A DNA stretch of 64,000 bases, from assembly GCA_015501595.1 (NCBI GenBank), contig JADNRX010000003.1, positions 248,001 through 312,000 on the forward strand. The letters run 5' to 3'. The stretch is from Hymenopellis radicata. Its lineage: Eukaryota; Basidiomycota; Agaricomycetes; Agaricales; Physalacriaceae. Of the stretch, positions 1 through 10,697 are shown in pieces. Each line of letters begins with the position of its first letter. Positions within the stretch are counted from its first letter, which is position 1. The notes under the pieces are model-generated. The model made no database searches and was not told the DNA's origin. It saw only the letters and a list, made by a program, of their open reading frames with translations. A program made the position numbers and the translations under genes.

Positions 1-5
1 GCAGG

Positions 6-1077
6 TTAGTCCATTCCCCCCACCCACTGCTTTACGACTGGCTCCCAACACGCTCGATTCATCTGCATATGTTCCCCATCGCACGTCCCTAGAATAACCG
101 CACCACGTTCGTCCAGCTGTCTAAGACCAATCCAATCCTCAGTGTACAATGGCTGGCTGCGCATGGGAATGATCGTTTTGTCCGTAAGAACACGCTGGGC
201 TCCGTCATCCGGGATAGATTCAGTGCCAAACCAAGCGCTTTCTTTTGGCACAACGGTCTTGTCCTGATCAAATAGCAGAAGAACCAGAGCATTGAGCGAC
301 GCGAAGTTGTCTGCATATGTGCTATTCCGCTGGCCGGGAATCTCGTTGTTAACGTCAGGAAGAAAGTGGTTCGCGTTGAGGTATGTCTGAATATTACTGG
401 GATCACGGAAATATTGCGCCTGGACAAAGAAAGATCAGCGCCAGACAGGCTGCAGGCAAGAGGATGTACCATAACAATGTTATCTTGTACCCATGCGCTG
501 TACGCCGCACCTAGGGCCACGCCTCTGGCAGCGCGACAGAGTAAATCCCAGGCTGAGCACGCCGGCATGTCGGACACGCCCATATGTTGCGAACCAAAGG
601 TTATGAGGTTGTGAATCGGCGGGTCGTTATAGCGTTCCACATATGCTCGAAGAAATTGGCCTCCCTGGGAGAATCCTATCGCATCGAACCCAGTACTGAG
701 CTCGGGAATGTCGCTGAGCTGCTTGGCGACGCCCGCCAATTGCGTGTTGACGTTGCCGTACTGTGTCCACGCGTCAATGACAAGTATACGGCGTCAAGTA
801 ACGTACAAAGCAGGCTTTTCGGTCATCGTCGTTGTTGTCGACGATGTATATGGAATGAATGAATATCCCAGCGTGAATTTCCTTGATCAGTTCGCCGAAC
901 TGAACCATTCCATCGGAGGCATATGAATCTCCTGTTGCCACAGTGAGCCGGGCTTTCCTAGGTGATACGCGGCGGACCTAATCCATGCCACAGTACAAGA
1001 GGACGAGGAGAGCGGACGGACGTTGCGCTAGAGCACAGGGCTCCGAAGAGAGGCAGCAGTAATGGAGGAAGGTGCAT
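6..1077 (-). CDS. PPT1: Palmitoyl-protein thioesterase 1 (PPT1), complete
   Basis: Removes palmitate from cysteines of S-acylated proteins during lysosomal/vacuolar turnover. The start at 1077 gives a signal peptide (MHLPPLLLPLFGALCSSA) followed by PLVLWHGLGDSYAS, the oxyanion/HG loop of the family. The next exon carries IHSIYI, and the nucleophile elbow GFSQGGQFLRAYVERYN follows. The C-terminal exon contains the catalytic Asp region (LFDQDKTVVPKESAWFG) and the catalytic His in GTCDGEHMQM. Introns read at about 977-933, 806-761 and 469-420 restore one frame and the usual length. A dispersed repeat begins about 7 bp upstream of the ATG, so the promoter must lie in repeat DNA. A truncated copy sits at 49.5-50.0 kb. 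The family call is firm; intron edges were read by eye. Confidence 0.93.
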
Positions 1078-1083
1078 TAGTTG

Positions 1084-1237
1084 AGAAACCCTAACCCTAC
1101 CTACTTGAATCGGAGGTCACCTCTGTTTCACTCTGCCTACAGTGCAATACTCACTATCTCTTACAGGCCTACAAATCATGAGCTAAGAGTTATAAGGACT
1201 GATCCTCTCTGGATAGACTGAATGATTGCAGCTAGTC
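1084..1237 (+). repeat. Dispersed repeat, copy A (left part)
   Basis: This segment is near-identical to 50703-50822 and, inverted, to about 33950-34050. Shared landmarks are TTTCACTCTGCCTACAGTGC and GAGCTAAGAGTTATAAGG. It lacks the stretch present in the other copies between the CCCTAACCCT start and the CACTCTGCC block, so it has an internal deletion. It stops at AGCTAGTC, where the hAT-like element is inserted, and resumes at 3373. Confidence 0.85.
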
Positions 1238-1575
1238 CAAGGGGTATCAGATCACAGAATCGGCCATATCGTCTCCAAAAGATTATGGCGACCATGATCA
1301 TCATCTGAAAATGGCAATCGCCCCTTTCCACCGCTGGTGCCATAGTCTTTCCGTTCTCTACGCTTCCTTTTGGCTTCGTTCCGCCTCTTAAAGGCGACGC
1401 CTACTGACCAGCAATGTCGTAGAGTAGAATAATCATTATTATTGATACGAGCGGTGGTGGCAAGACGGAAGCAACGCGACGCGCTCTTCAGTCATTTCCG
1501 TTGATCACGTGCAAAGTTGAAAATATCGCATTTTATTTCTACGTTGCTCACCACTCCACGGACATGTGTCATTAC

Positions 1576-2107
1576 TGGGTGACTTCCCATAACGTTTGAA
1601 TAGATATTTTGTTTCTTCAGATGCATAGCAACCGCCCGAGCAGGAAGGTAAGCGCATGGAGCCGTCAAGCCGCGTCAGGGTAGGAAAACAAAGTGGAGCG
1701 AAGAGTGTCTTTCAGATTGTGAGTCTGGAGGGAGGGGGTACCCCCCGCCTCCAGACTCCAAACTATCAAAAAGATACTTGCCAGACACCGTTGCCAGGGT
1801 CCTATCGTTCCGTATGCATTATACGACACGCTTTGCTGCCTCTGGCAAGCCGGAAAGTGGTCACGTCTCGTTACATGACCCATTGGATGTTCAGGATCCA
1901 AGTTCAGCGTAATACCTCGCCGAAATGCATACTTGCCTTACGGAGACATGAGCGGCAACGACTCCGAGGCAAGCTGGAATTTATCTAACTCTCCAAAATG
2001 ACTCTGGTGTTATGGTTTTGATACTCAAGTAGAAAACGAGCGGAGTTCGAATGCAACTCGGTTTATTGTGCGGTTTATCTGGCATAAACGTTATGGGAAG
2101 TCACCCA
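1576..2107. mobile_element. Nested MITE-like element with perfect 22-bp inverted ends
   Basis: TGGGTGACTTCCCATAACGT begins the left end at 1576 and its exact complement closes the right end at 2107 (22 of 22). The 532-bp interior holds a large central palindrome (1704-1778) and no convincing gene. No clear target duplication was found, so it may be a separate insertion or an internal structure of the host hAT-like element. Confidence 0.5.
1704..1778. repeat. Large imperfect palindrome
   Basis: A near-perfect 38-bp core (1721-1758) has arms GAGTCTGGAGG and CCTCCAGACTC around a G5/C6 centre. It extends imperfectly on both sides (GTGTCTTTCAGATT against the complement of the AAAAAGATAC side). 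It would form a strong hairpin in single-stranded DNA or RNA. Confidence 0.75.
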
Positions 2108-2201
2108 CTCGTCCAATAATTGTTTAAATATGTTACATAAAATGTGTCTACTACAAATATTTATTCAAGGCCTACGACAAAAGTTACACGAGGATTGACG
2201 C

Positions 2202-3276
2202 GCCCAGTGAAAACCAGCTCTGGGCTCAGACGGGTGAGCTGGTGTGAGCCGTGCTCAGCTGTGCTCAGCTGGGAAGAGGCCAAAAGAAGCAGAACGTCAA
2301 ACGGGCAGCCTAAATTTAGAACTGACTTCTGGTGCAAATGTCAAATGTCAAAAGATCAAAAACACGATTGTGTGAAAAGTCCATGCATATGCTTTGAAAC
2401 AAGTAGAATCAGCACACTAAACAGAAAAGCTTGAAAACAAGATTGCAAGGTCGAAATCGATATCAAGCCGCCGCATACGTCATCAGCGAAGTGGTCCGTG
2501 CGCATCATATAAACGACGCGTACTTGGCGATCAGCCCACCTTCCTTCTCTCCCTCTTACCATCACCATCCTCTCAGTCTGAGCTCCGCCCTTCCACAGCG
2601 CCGTCATGCTCAATGTCTCCTCCTCGTTATCCAGCCAATCTGTACTCAAGAGCGCGTCTGGTTTCAAGAACGCAAGATGATGCTGATGATGCACTTATCG
2701 ACATACGATGGGAAGGACGACGGTGCGTAACTGATCTCGGCCCATCCTGGCGCGAGCTGACCGACCGTTTGACAGTGCTGCCTGATTGGATGTCTGGATG
2801 TCTGTGCGAAGTCTTTGCTTGGTGAGTGCCCTTAAAGCCTGTCTCCGCCAGCTCTCTCTGACATGATCTTCGTAGACTTGCTGGTGTATGCGCTGCGTCG
2901 CGCATGGCCGTTCGTCGCGCATGGCCGTTTCTGAGTGCATTGGGCTAGGCATACATATACCGAGATGTTCCAGATATCCAGCAGTACTAGTTTCTATCAC
3001 CATCATGTAGTACAAACGGATGTGCCCGTATGAGACCAGATATCAACGGAAATCGATTGCTTGTCAAGCCTAGCAGAATGGCCCTACTGAGCCCGGATGT
3101 GCACAGATATGCGAAGAATTATTAACGTTAACCCTCTCCGGGCAGCAACAGCTCTGCCCGGATGACATCTGGGCCCCGCCTATCCATCCGGGCTGAGCTG
3201 GGAAGCTCTACAAGACGTGAAATGCCCGGATGAGCACAGCTGAACACGGCTGGACACGGAGTGGGTTTTCACTGGG
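2202..3276. mobile_element. Second nested hAT-like element, about 1.07 kb
   Basis: CCCAGTGAAAACC at 2203-2215 faces its complement GGTTTTCACTGGG at 3264-3276. The octamer ATTGACGC lies on both sides (2194-2201 and 3277-3284), with one extra G on the left. Subterminal stretches repeat short motifs such as CAGCTGTGCTCA and its variants. The pattern fits a small non-autonomous hAT-like element inserted in the larger one. No transposase was seen. A 16-bp tandem duplication (GTCGCGCATGGCCGTT twice) lies near 2896-2928. Confidence 0.55.
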
Positions 3277-3372
3277 ATTGACGCTTTGCCTGTCTAAAAG
3301 TTTGAGCGTCCGAAGTAAACACAATCAAACAGACCAGACGTTTTGAGAAATTCAGTGATCGGATACCCCTTG

Positions 3373-3812
3373 AGCTAGTCACAGACCGACGATGCGTCGC
3401 ACGCCCCCAGGTAGCCTCTGTCTACAATATGAACAATTGTTGGTATAGTAGTTACAGTAGTTAGAGTAGTGTAGTTGTAGTATAGTAGGTCAACACTTGC
3501 TCATATGGTAGGCATCAGGTTACTTGGCTAGCCCTCCTCCCCCGTGGTCAGTTGAGCAACTCGAGCCTGGCCGCTACCTAGAGTTTCCTGACGGGCGTGT
3601 AGGACTGACTGAGGCTCTAGACTCGACTGCTGTGAAAGTTCAGTCCATTAACGGGACAGGACAGACCTTTTGTTTCGCTTATGCTGACTTAGGATCATTC
3701 CACTCATGCAGGCCAAATATAATATTTTGAATGGTACAAGGTTTACATAAAGTTCGTGTCGTACATTGGATGCTGGGTTAAGCAGAGAGTCTAGCATCCG
3801 TGCGAATCTAAT
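3373..3812 (+). repeat. Dispersed repeat, copy A (right part)
   Basis: This continues the repeat after the transposon and matches 50815-51120 directly and 33496-33960 inverted. It contains a long hairpin (3408-3527) and an open core whose translation includes PPPPWSVEQLEPGRYLEF and DGRVGLTEAL. That core is seen in all three copies and could be a relic of a mobile-element protein. The end near GTGCGAATCTAATA is shared with copy B. Confidence 0.85.
3408..3527. repeat. Hairpin of the dispersed repeat, copy A
   Basis: Arms of about 40 bp (CCAGGTAGCC...CAATATGAAC on the left, complementary sequence ending in GGTTACTTGG on the right) enclose a GTAGT-rich loop. The same structure occurs at 33801-33912 and 50850-50964. 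Confidence 0.75.
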
Positions 3813-3857
3813 AGATAATCATCAGCAACTCTCGATAATAAACGAACGAAGCAAGGG

Positions 3858-4100
3858 TTACTTACTGCAGTCATCGCAGCAAATCAGCTGGTTGACCTCG
3901 GGGCAGTAGAACTCGCGATTCTCTGCAAATACCGCGCGTCCGCAGACGACGCTCGGGTCGCCGTCATTGTAGCAGTAGCAGTTCTCCTTCTTCTGAAGGG
4001 CGGCGTTCATCTCCCGCTTGGATTTCAGATCCATTTTGGGACTGGCGCTGACCGCGACGGAGGCGGAGAGAACGAACATAAGGAAGCTTTGGAACTGCAT
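3858..4100 (-). CDS. Small secreted cysteine-rich protein
   Basis: Eighty residues with a clear signal peptide (MQFQSFLMFVLSASVAVSA) and a short mature part with seven cysteines, including CYCY and CCDDC. The reading frame ends CSK then TAA, but GTAAGT, a perfect 5' splice site, overlaps that end. A further short exon is therefore possible, and an eighth cysteine would make an even set. Downstream lies the dispersed repeat (from 3812). Such proteins in basidiomycetes are often effector-like or cell-surface proteins; no specific function can be assigned. Confidence 0.6.
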   Translation of the reverse strand: MQFQSFLMFVLSASVAVSASPKMDLKSKREMNAALQKKENCYCYNDGDPSVVCGRAVFAENREFYCPEVNQLICCDDCSK

Positions 4101-5001
4101 CTGAATTACCGGTCAGTATCTACTTTGAAGACAGCCGCCATGATGATGCGCACCTCAGTGGGAGAAGAAAGGTGTAAAAAATGTGGCAGCGGCAAGAATT
4201 GCTGAAGAAAGAAAGAAGCAGTTGGCCGGCTTTTGAATCAATCTCGCTTGCAGGGATTCCCGCGCAGCCCGTTAGGAGGTGGAGCAACCAGAAATCATCT
4301 GCTGTGTTGAAACGCGTCGTGTTCGCGTGTGTAAAGGCCACTACGTTTCAGTGCGAATTTCCAAGTCGTAATCCCGTCGTAATGTACGAGTCCGACGGTT
4401 ACGCCACCGGCACCCTCAGCTGAAGCTTTGCCACTTTGCACCTGTCGCTAGCCCGTCTTGTAAACACCACCGGCTGATAAGTCGCTTGAGAGTCAAGATG
4501 TTATGAGTATTGAGCGGTGAGCCTTGAAGACCGTAAGCTCCAATTTGCTCGAGCAGCCCCAAGTTTCATCTAGTACATATGTCACCGTCGGACCAGATTT
4601 CGAATGCAGTGTCGCCGCCTGAGTCTCATGGAGCCGTTGTCACATCGTTGATGTTGTAGACTCGTTTATGGTCGCCAGATGGTCGCATACTGTACTGGGT
4701 AAAGTAATGTCGCTGTCGGGACGACCCTTCATGGGCGAGAATGAGCAAGCAGTGGCATAACCCTAACCTCAAGTAACAGCTCATCTTGCCAATCCTTTTT
4801 ACGCACCAAGAAGGGGGACGACGAAGAAACGTGTTTGTCATAGCGAGTGGAGCGTAGATATTCTGGTAGTGGTAGTGTAAACCTTCCATGAAATTGAGCT
4901 ACGCGAGCCAGCGTGAACTGTAATAGTACGTACCCGCGAAGATGTGCCAGTTTATATCGAGGCCGCAGGCCAGTTGAGGAGACGTGAGTTGCTTTCCTGG
5001 C
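4101..5001. other. Intergenic, 0.9 kb
   Basis: No supported gene. Short reading frames on both strands have no family resemblance. It should contain the promoter of the secreted protein and the 3' end of the eIF3g transcript. Confidence 0.6.
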
Positions 5002-6290
5002 TCAAACCTCCATCGATGAACCTCGTGGTTCTTCGAGCTTCAAATGTAGTAGAAAAGCACATAGGATTGAAGCAATCAACCATGATACAACAAACTAAGT
5101 CTATCTCTGTTCCGGTCGAGGTTCTGAAAGTATGCCCTTGAGTACAACACGACCAAAGCGAGGAAGGACAAGACTTACGACTCCACTGTACATTAAGAAT
5201 CAAATTGTCATAACCCCAGCCATTCATTTTCTCCATCGCCTTCTGCGCAACCGACCGCTCCTCGAAACTGATAAAGGCGAAGCCCTTACCGGCACCGGTC
5301 TCGCGGTCCCTGCCGACATAAACACGTATGACCTTGCCAAATCTACTGAACAGATCGCGGAGATCATTCTCCTGGGTGTCCTCGCTGACATTCGTGACAC
5401 GAAGTGTGGGTAGGTCGTCGCGATTTGAGCCAGTACCGCGCATGGCATCGCCCGGTCCACGAACACCACCACGCATTGAAGGAGGGACGTATTTGCCGCC
5501 TGTCGAGGCTGCGGCTGGTGTGGGAGCTTCACCGGTGCCATCGTCGTCTGGTCCAGCGCCAGTGTCTAGATGGGATTTGAGAACGGAGATGAATGACTCC
5601 AATGGGAATGAAATCTTTTACCGGCGCTATCTAGTAATCCAAGGGTGTCTTTGTAAGGACATTTGGCAGTGAAATGGTCTCCTTTGCAAGTCCTGCAGGT
5701 GACTTTTCCAGCGCCTGACGAAGCAAGCTTTTTCTTGAGAGCGTCTTCTTGTTGTACCTCGGCTTCGCTCGACTGATCAAAGGTGAGATAAAGGTATTTT
5801 GCGAGCCTGATAACGCACTTTGTTGCCGACGCTTAGCTTCAAGCCAACATTCTCTCCCACTGTTGTCGTTGCACGATCAGGACCAGGCTTGTTCCCTCGT
5901 TCCGCGCCGAATTTGGCCCATTTTTGTCGGTGTGCAATCTGGGGGGCAACGGTCGCCTTTTGCAGCACTCGCCTCGTCTTCCTTGTCACCTGTCCCGAAA
6001 ATTGCGTTTCAATCTATGCTCCGTCATCTTGTATGCCAGGGAGTCGCACCTTGACCTTCTTTCCCTCGTCATTCAGAACGTATTCAACAACTGTTCGGAC
6101 TCCGTTTTCATCTATCGAGTCGGATATTTTTTGCGGAGTTTCTGTATTTTCGTTTGAAGGCTGATCAATGCCATCGTTGCGAGATTTCGTACCAAGTTCA
6201 TCGGCGACATCGTCCGCCCAGGATGTTTTGACACTATTGGGAGTCTTGAGAGGTACGCAGAGAAAACGAGCGAAGGACGTACGCTGACAT
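5002..6290 (-). CDS. TIF35: Translation initiation factor eIF3 subunit g
   Basis: RNA-binding subunit of eIF3, acting in scanning and reinitiation on the 40S ribosome. A tiny first exon (ATGTCAGC at 6290) splices to the eIF3g amino end VKTSWADDV. Next come DENGVRTVVEYVLNDEGKK, HRQKWAKFG, a CCHC zinc knuckle (CRTCKGDHFTAKC) and GKYVPPSMR. A C-terminal RRM follows with RNP2 LRVTNVS and RNP1 GKGFAFISF. The last intron is best closed by the acceptor that gives NVQWSQPRGSSMEV, ending at 5002. All five introns keep phase. It shares an upstream region with the divergent gene at 6849. Confidence 0.93.
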
Positions 6291-6848
6291 AGTGGTAAGT
6301 ACTTGAGTAAAGACCCGGTCCCGAAATGGAAGGGCTCCTTGGATTGCGTCGATCGCACGTCCCGAAATGGAACTGCCGACGCGCAGTGGCGAAATTAAAG
6401 TCTATGATATCTGGTGGAGATAAACTGGCACAGGAAAGTTTACTGGCTTTTACTGTTATACCCTTCATAGCAGGCGAGGAGCTAGGATCATTTTATTATA
6501 TATTAATTTTACCGGTCGCCCCACTCGCTAAGCGTGATATAAATAGATGCGTAAAATGAGAATAGCGTCGACTTGCAAGTCAATAGATGATTGAGATTGT
6601 AAGACTTGCAGAGTGTGTTTGTCGTAACAAGTTATATGGATCCTTGTGTGCCGTATGTTCACGTTGAATGATTGAGAAGGTGAGAATTTCAAGTGACGCT
6701 CTTATCCGGATCCGGCGAACCGTTGACGTCTTCCCCCACTACAGTTACGCGGGGGCTCCTCTTCCCTTCTCTCATACCCCGACCGGCACCTGTTTACCTT
6801 TTTTTTCACGTCCTTTCACGGTCTACGCATCCTGCTTTTTCTGAGAAA
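6291..6848. promoter_or_regulatory. Shared divergent upstream region, eIF3g / Methyltransf_22 gene
   Basis: 558 bp separate the two start codons and must hold both promoters. The last 100 bp before 6849 are pyrimidine-rich (CTCTTCCCTTCTCTC, CCTTTTTTTTCACG), as is common upstream of fungal starts. Confidence 0.45.
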
Positions 6849-8116
6849 ATGCCTGGAATATGGACGCGCCATCCGCGCTACTCACTGCTCGTGTTGGCCG
6901 TGCTGGTGACGACGATATATCTGCTCAGTTCATACCAAGAGACACCGACAGTCAAGGCTTCGAGATACATCCACGACGCCGGTCTCTCTGCACGCATACA
7001 ACGGGCAGATGCTATATATGAAAAGACTCTGCGGGATCGGAAGGGGCTCATCAAGACATTTGGTCCAACTTCGAGCGACATCATTATGTACGGACCCTTT
7101 CCGGCAGTTCTGGATCAGTTCATTCATATTTCCATAGGTTCCCTCCAGACAAGGATCCATGGCCTGCGTACACAGTCTGTTCGTGGCCTTCTCTGACGTG
7201 CAGAATGGTGCTCACCCGTCTTGCGCAGGGGACTTTTTTCCTGCTTCGTACAACTGTCCTCATGAAGTAGAACGGATAGGATCTCTCGGCGACGGTGGAA
7301 AATGGGTCTGTGGGTTGTCGCGCTTGCAGGAGAAACCGGACTGTCTGATATATTCCATGGGTGCGCTATGCCATTCTTCATCCTTCTTTCACAACTTTAC
7401 ACTCCTCTTCAGGCATAAACTACGAGTCATCTTTTGAGGCCGAGATATTGTCAAACACTAGGTATTGCCAGATATACGGTTTTGATAGTACTTCCAAGTC
7501 GTTCGGCCCTCAAATACCACGTACCCAGTCGGCACGGACACATTTTACTCGCAACGGACTGGCCGGACAGACAGTACCAGCCGCAGACAAGCATGGTCCT
7601 TCATATACCTTAGAACACCTCATGCAATTAAAGGGTAAGCTCACACGTGCATTGATATTGCGCGACCTAATGTATGTTTGAATAGGGCATACGTTCATTG
7701 ATATATTGCGGATTGATGTGGAGAGCGCCGAATTCGACACGCTCACATCGTTAATCACACCCTACATCCAATCCGGAAAGCCGCTTCCCTTTGGGCAGCT
7801 CCTCCTCGAGATACACGTGTGGCACAAACGGTTCCCTGAATTTCTCACTTGGTGGGAGATGCTAGAGGCCGCTGGTCTGCGCCCATTCTCAGCGGAACCA
7901 AATCTGGTTTATCAGAACTACAACAAACTTGCCAACTCTGAACTTGCAGAGGTTCGTACGATCGATTTCTTTTTTCTTCGGATGTTCATTCAACTTCGCG
8001 TCTAGTACTCGTTCTTAAACGTGAAAGGAGACAACATCTTCATCAAGGACCCTTCGCGGCCTTTCAAAGTGTTCGTGGACGAGCCATTGGACGGTATACG
8101 TCCTGGCCATGAGTAA
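6849..8116 (+). CDS. Membrane-anchored Methyltransf_22 (METTL24-like) protein
   Basis: A predicted type II membrane protein: a short cytosolic end, one membrane segment (YSLLVLAVLVTTIYLLSS), then a lumenal domain. The domain shows GDFFPASYNCPHEVERIG, LGDGGKWVCGL, the IDVESAEFDTL acidic motif and QLLLEIHVWH, typical of the Methyltransf_22 family. About five introns fall between these blocks. The predicted role is SAM-dependent transfer to an unknown substrate, probably in the secretory pathway. The stop at 8116 follows GIRPGHE. The family call is good; the substrate cannot be inferred. Confidence 0.8.
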
Positions 8117-10697
8117 ATGAATTACTCATTCTATGATGGTGGATGGACTGCCTATACCATATAGTATATATTGCGTTGTGTATTCCACCTTTGTTACATC
8201 AAACAGTGTACATAGCTTCTGGCGAGCGAACAGCTCGGTAATAAGGGTTACTGTCGACGTTCGCGTCGCTCAGTTGGTCGATACTCATTTGATTCTTCCA
8301 ACTCTTACTGTATGTGCTTAGTCTCATTGGGTGACTGCAAATTCCGGAATCTACTTCCGTCTTCTTGTCAGCTGACTGCATGACAGGTCGAATTCCAGAT
8401 GACCAGCTTTGAATATCTACTCAATGGTGATAATCTTCATGCAACCTCTTGGGCAGTATTTACTATCGGCGCACTACGAACACAAGAAAGTATCAATTGG
8501 CGCGCCTCATCTGCGCAATCATCGACATTATTCAAGTTCGCGGAATCTACGCCACACTAGTAGTAGGATCCAGATCCAATGCCCTTTGCCCAACAGTTGT
8601 CTTTAATACTTGGCGCGGAGGTAATATAGATGTATTGCGTCCCCGGTGGAGTCGGCGCACTGCGAAGGAACTCTGGAATAGACTCGGACATGGATCTTTC
8701 TCCTGACACTGATGACTTCTCGACGCCCTTTCATCACCGTTCACACTCCTCAGTATAAGCTCCTGGAAAGCTTATCCTGTGAGAAGCAGAGCTAGATCAC
8801 GCTGAATATACCCGACCCAAGGCTACCCAGATTATAAGCCGGACCTTGAACCCGGGAATCCGGCGCAAAAGTCTATACCAGATAGACGCAGTCAGATCTC
8901 TCGTTCTATGGGACCATGTTACTAAGATGACACTCTCCTCCTCTTCCTTCGATCTATCCAGCGTAATCAAGAAGACCACAAGCGCTTGTTGCGTACAAGA
9001 TTTGGCGCCTATCTACTGAATAGCTTGATGGGCTCAGAAGATCCATCTTCACTAAATAGAGTGTATGAAGCTCTGTGGTCCAGAATTCCTGCATGGGGGT
9101 TTAGGGTGTCAATCACGGACTTGGACGGAGGGACGGAGGTGAGGGAAGATTCATTCCGGGCGCACGTGGTGTTGTTTGTGGACAACTTCCGAAGCTGAGG
9201 TTGAACAGTGCCAAACATGCGCCTACATTGCTCTACTTGTTCGTCGTCTACAACATAGTCTCTGTGCTCTCTGGAAAGCGCATAGAACTAGTCTGCCGCA
9301 CGTCTCATCCGTTTCAACTGGGACTGCAGCATTATCTTGTGACCTCTCCATCCTGGGAACAACAATAGCAGCGAATGGATATATTCTTTTGTTGACCGAC
9401 TCGTTATTGTCTTCAGCCCAAGCTTCCGCCGACTCGCTCACATTGGCCGATAATTTCTCTATGCTTGATACCTCACTCTGGATAGTAATTATTGTCTAAC
9501 GGTAATTGGAATATTTACTCTGCTCTCTCGGTGCTACGCTTGAGCTCCTCTGAGTTTACAAGATTCCCACGGAATTAAACAATTCATCGACCATATTTGG
9601 AGAACAATGGGGGCATGTCCTTTCGACCTTCCATATCCACCCTTCAATACACGATGCGCGATATTGTGAGAGGCTGAATCCACTGAAAGACAATGGGCCA
9701 CACATTGATCTTGTTTGTACACCATTGTTGTTGACTCAATTCCATCTCGCTTTTGTTGAATGAATCAGCTATAAGGAAGGAAGTGCAGCGGAGATGACGA
9801 GGTTTTCTGTCGCTGCTTTCCTTCGCGCGGATAGGCTTTCATTCTGTGAACTGTCGCCGCGCTTTCTGCACGTACCTCGGACTTGACAGCTAATTGTTCA
9901 AGATCTGTCCGCATTCTTTCTTGAGACCTCGTAGGTCCGATGTCTGACATGACAAGATCTTCGTCTTATTATCGAGAAATACGGTCTTCCCGTATTGTCA
10001 GGTAGCTAATTGTTATGCGTGGCGTGCTCACTTTCTGATAATAGGAGATCTCGCTAACCACAAGGCGGGATTTGCGAATACAATCCCAATTGTATTCGAT
10101 TGCAAAAACGCGTACAAGTCTTCTACTTAAACGATGCACATCACTTGGGGTGTGTTAGTCGCGTTGCACCTTGCCCATGCAACAACAACGTGTCGATGAG
10201 TATAATTGCCTATCCCCTTCGACTTCTCGAGGCGCTGCTCAGCTTTCCTCCTTCCATGTCGCTATCGAACGTTCCGTCGTACGAATGGCGAGCTCATCCT
10301 CCGTTTGAAGGATCGTCATGTGGCGTCCGGCGTCACCACGGTTACAGTGCGCCTGCTTCCCGTCCCGCATACCCAACACCTGCTTATCTGTCCCTTCAGC
10401 ATTGTTCGAAACCTACCGGAAATTCGACCCCTCCACGCTGACCTTGTGCTCGCCCATATTTCTTCCCATCGCTCGCCCGTCCTCTTCGGCAGGTGCATAT
10501 GTGCGGGAGGGATCACATTCCTCAGAACCATAGATTTTAGGAATTACTTGGGCCCTTCCGCCATCGACTTCGGAAGATTCCTACGCCACCATAGGCCGAC
10601 CCTGGGGCCTTCCGTGCGCTCTCTCCCTGTGGCTTGATTTCCATGATAGCAAGATATTAAAAGATATAATTTCCAGGCAGTTGAGGGCTGGAACCTC
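8117..10697. other. Sparse region with unassigned reading frames
   Basis: No gene could be supported. A stretch at 8986-9340 reads like coding sequence in two plus-strand frames (RTRFGAYLLNSLMGSED, then HAPTLLYLFVVYNIV) with a frame change near 9185. It may be a decayed gene. Other reading frames up to 10640 overlap each other and have no recognisable domain. Confidence 0.4.

Larger units (their letters stand above)
1238..3372. mobile_element. hAT-like DNA transposon, non-autonomous, 2135 bp
   Basis: The ends are inverted repeats: CAAGGGGTATCAGATCAC at 1238-1255 against the complement of GTGATCGGATACCCCTTG at 3355-3372 (17 of 18 match). Both sides are flanked by the same 8 bp, AGCTAGTC, at 1230-1237 and 3373-3380. 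Terminal inverted repeats plus an 8-bp target duplication are the hallmark of the hAT superfamily. The same repeat at 50.8 kb and 33.9 kb reads straight through AGCTAGTC with a single copy, giving two empty-site controls. No transposase reading frame was seen inside, so it would need help to move. Two further inverted-repeat structures are nested in it. Confidence 0.85.

Noticed and set aside
1087..1099. Telomere-like CCCTAACCCT (also near 50530, and CCCTAACC near 4758)
   Set aside because: Only one and a half to two units each, lying inside or near a dispersed repeat; not a telomere or a long interstitial telomeric tract.
8986..9340. Possible membrane-protein gene
   Set aside because: Two coding-like stretches in different frames could not be joined by good splice sites and match no family; left as a note.
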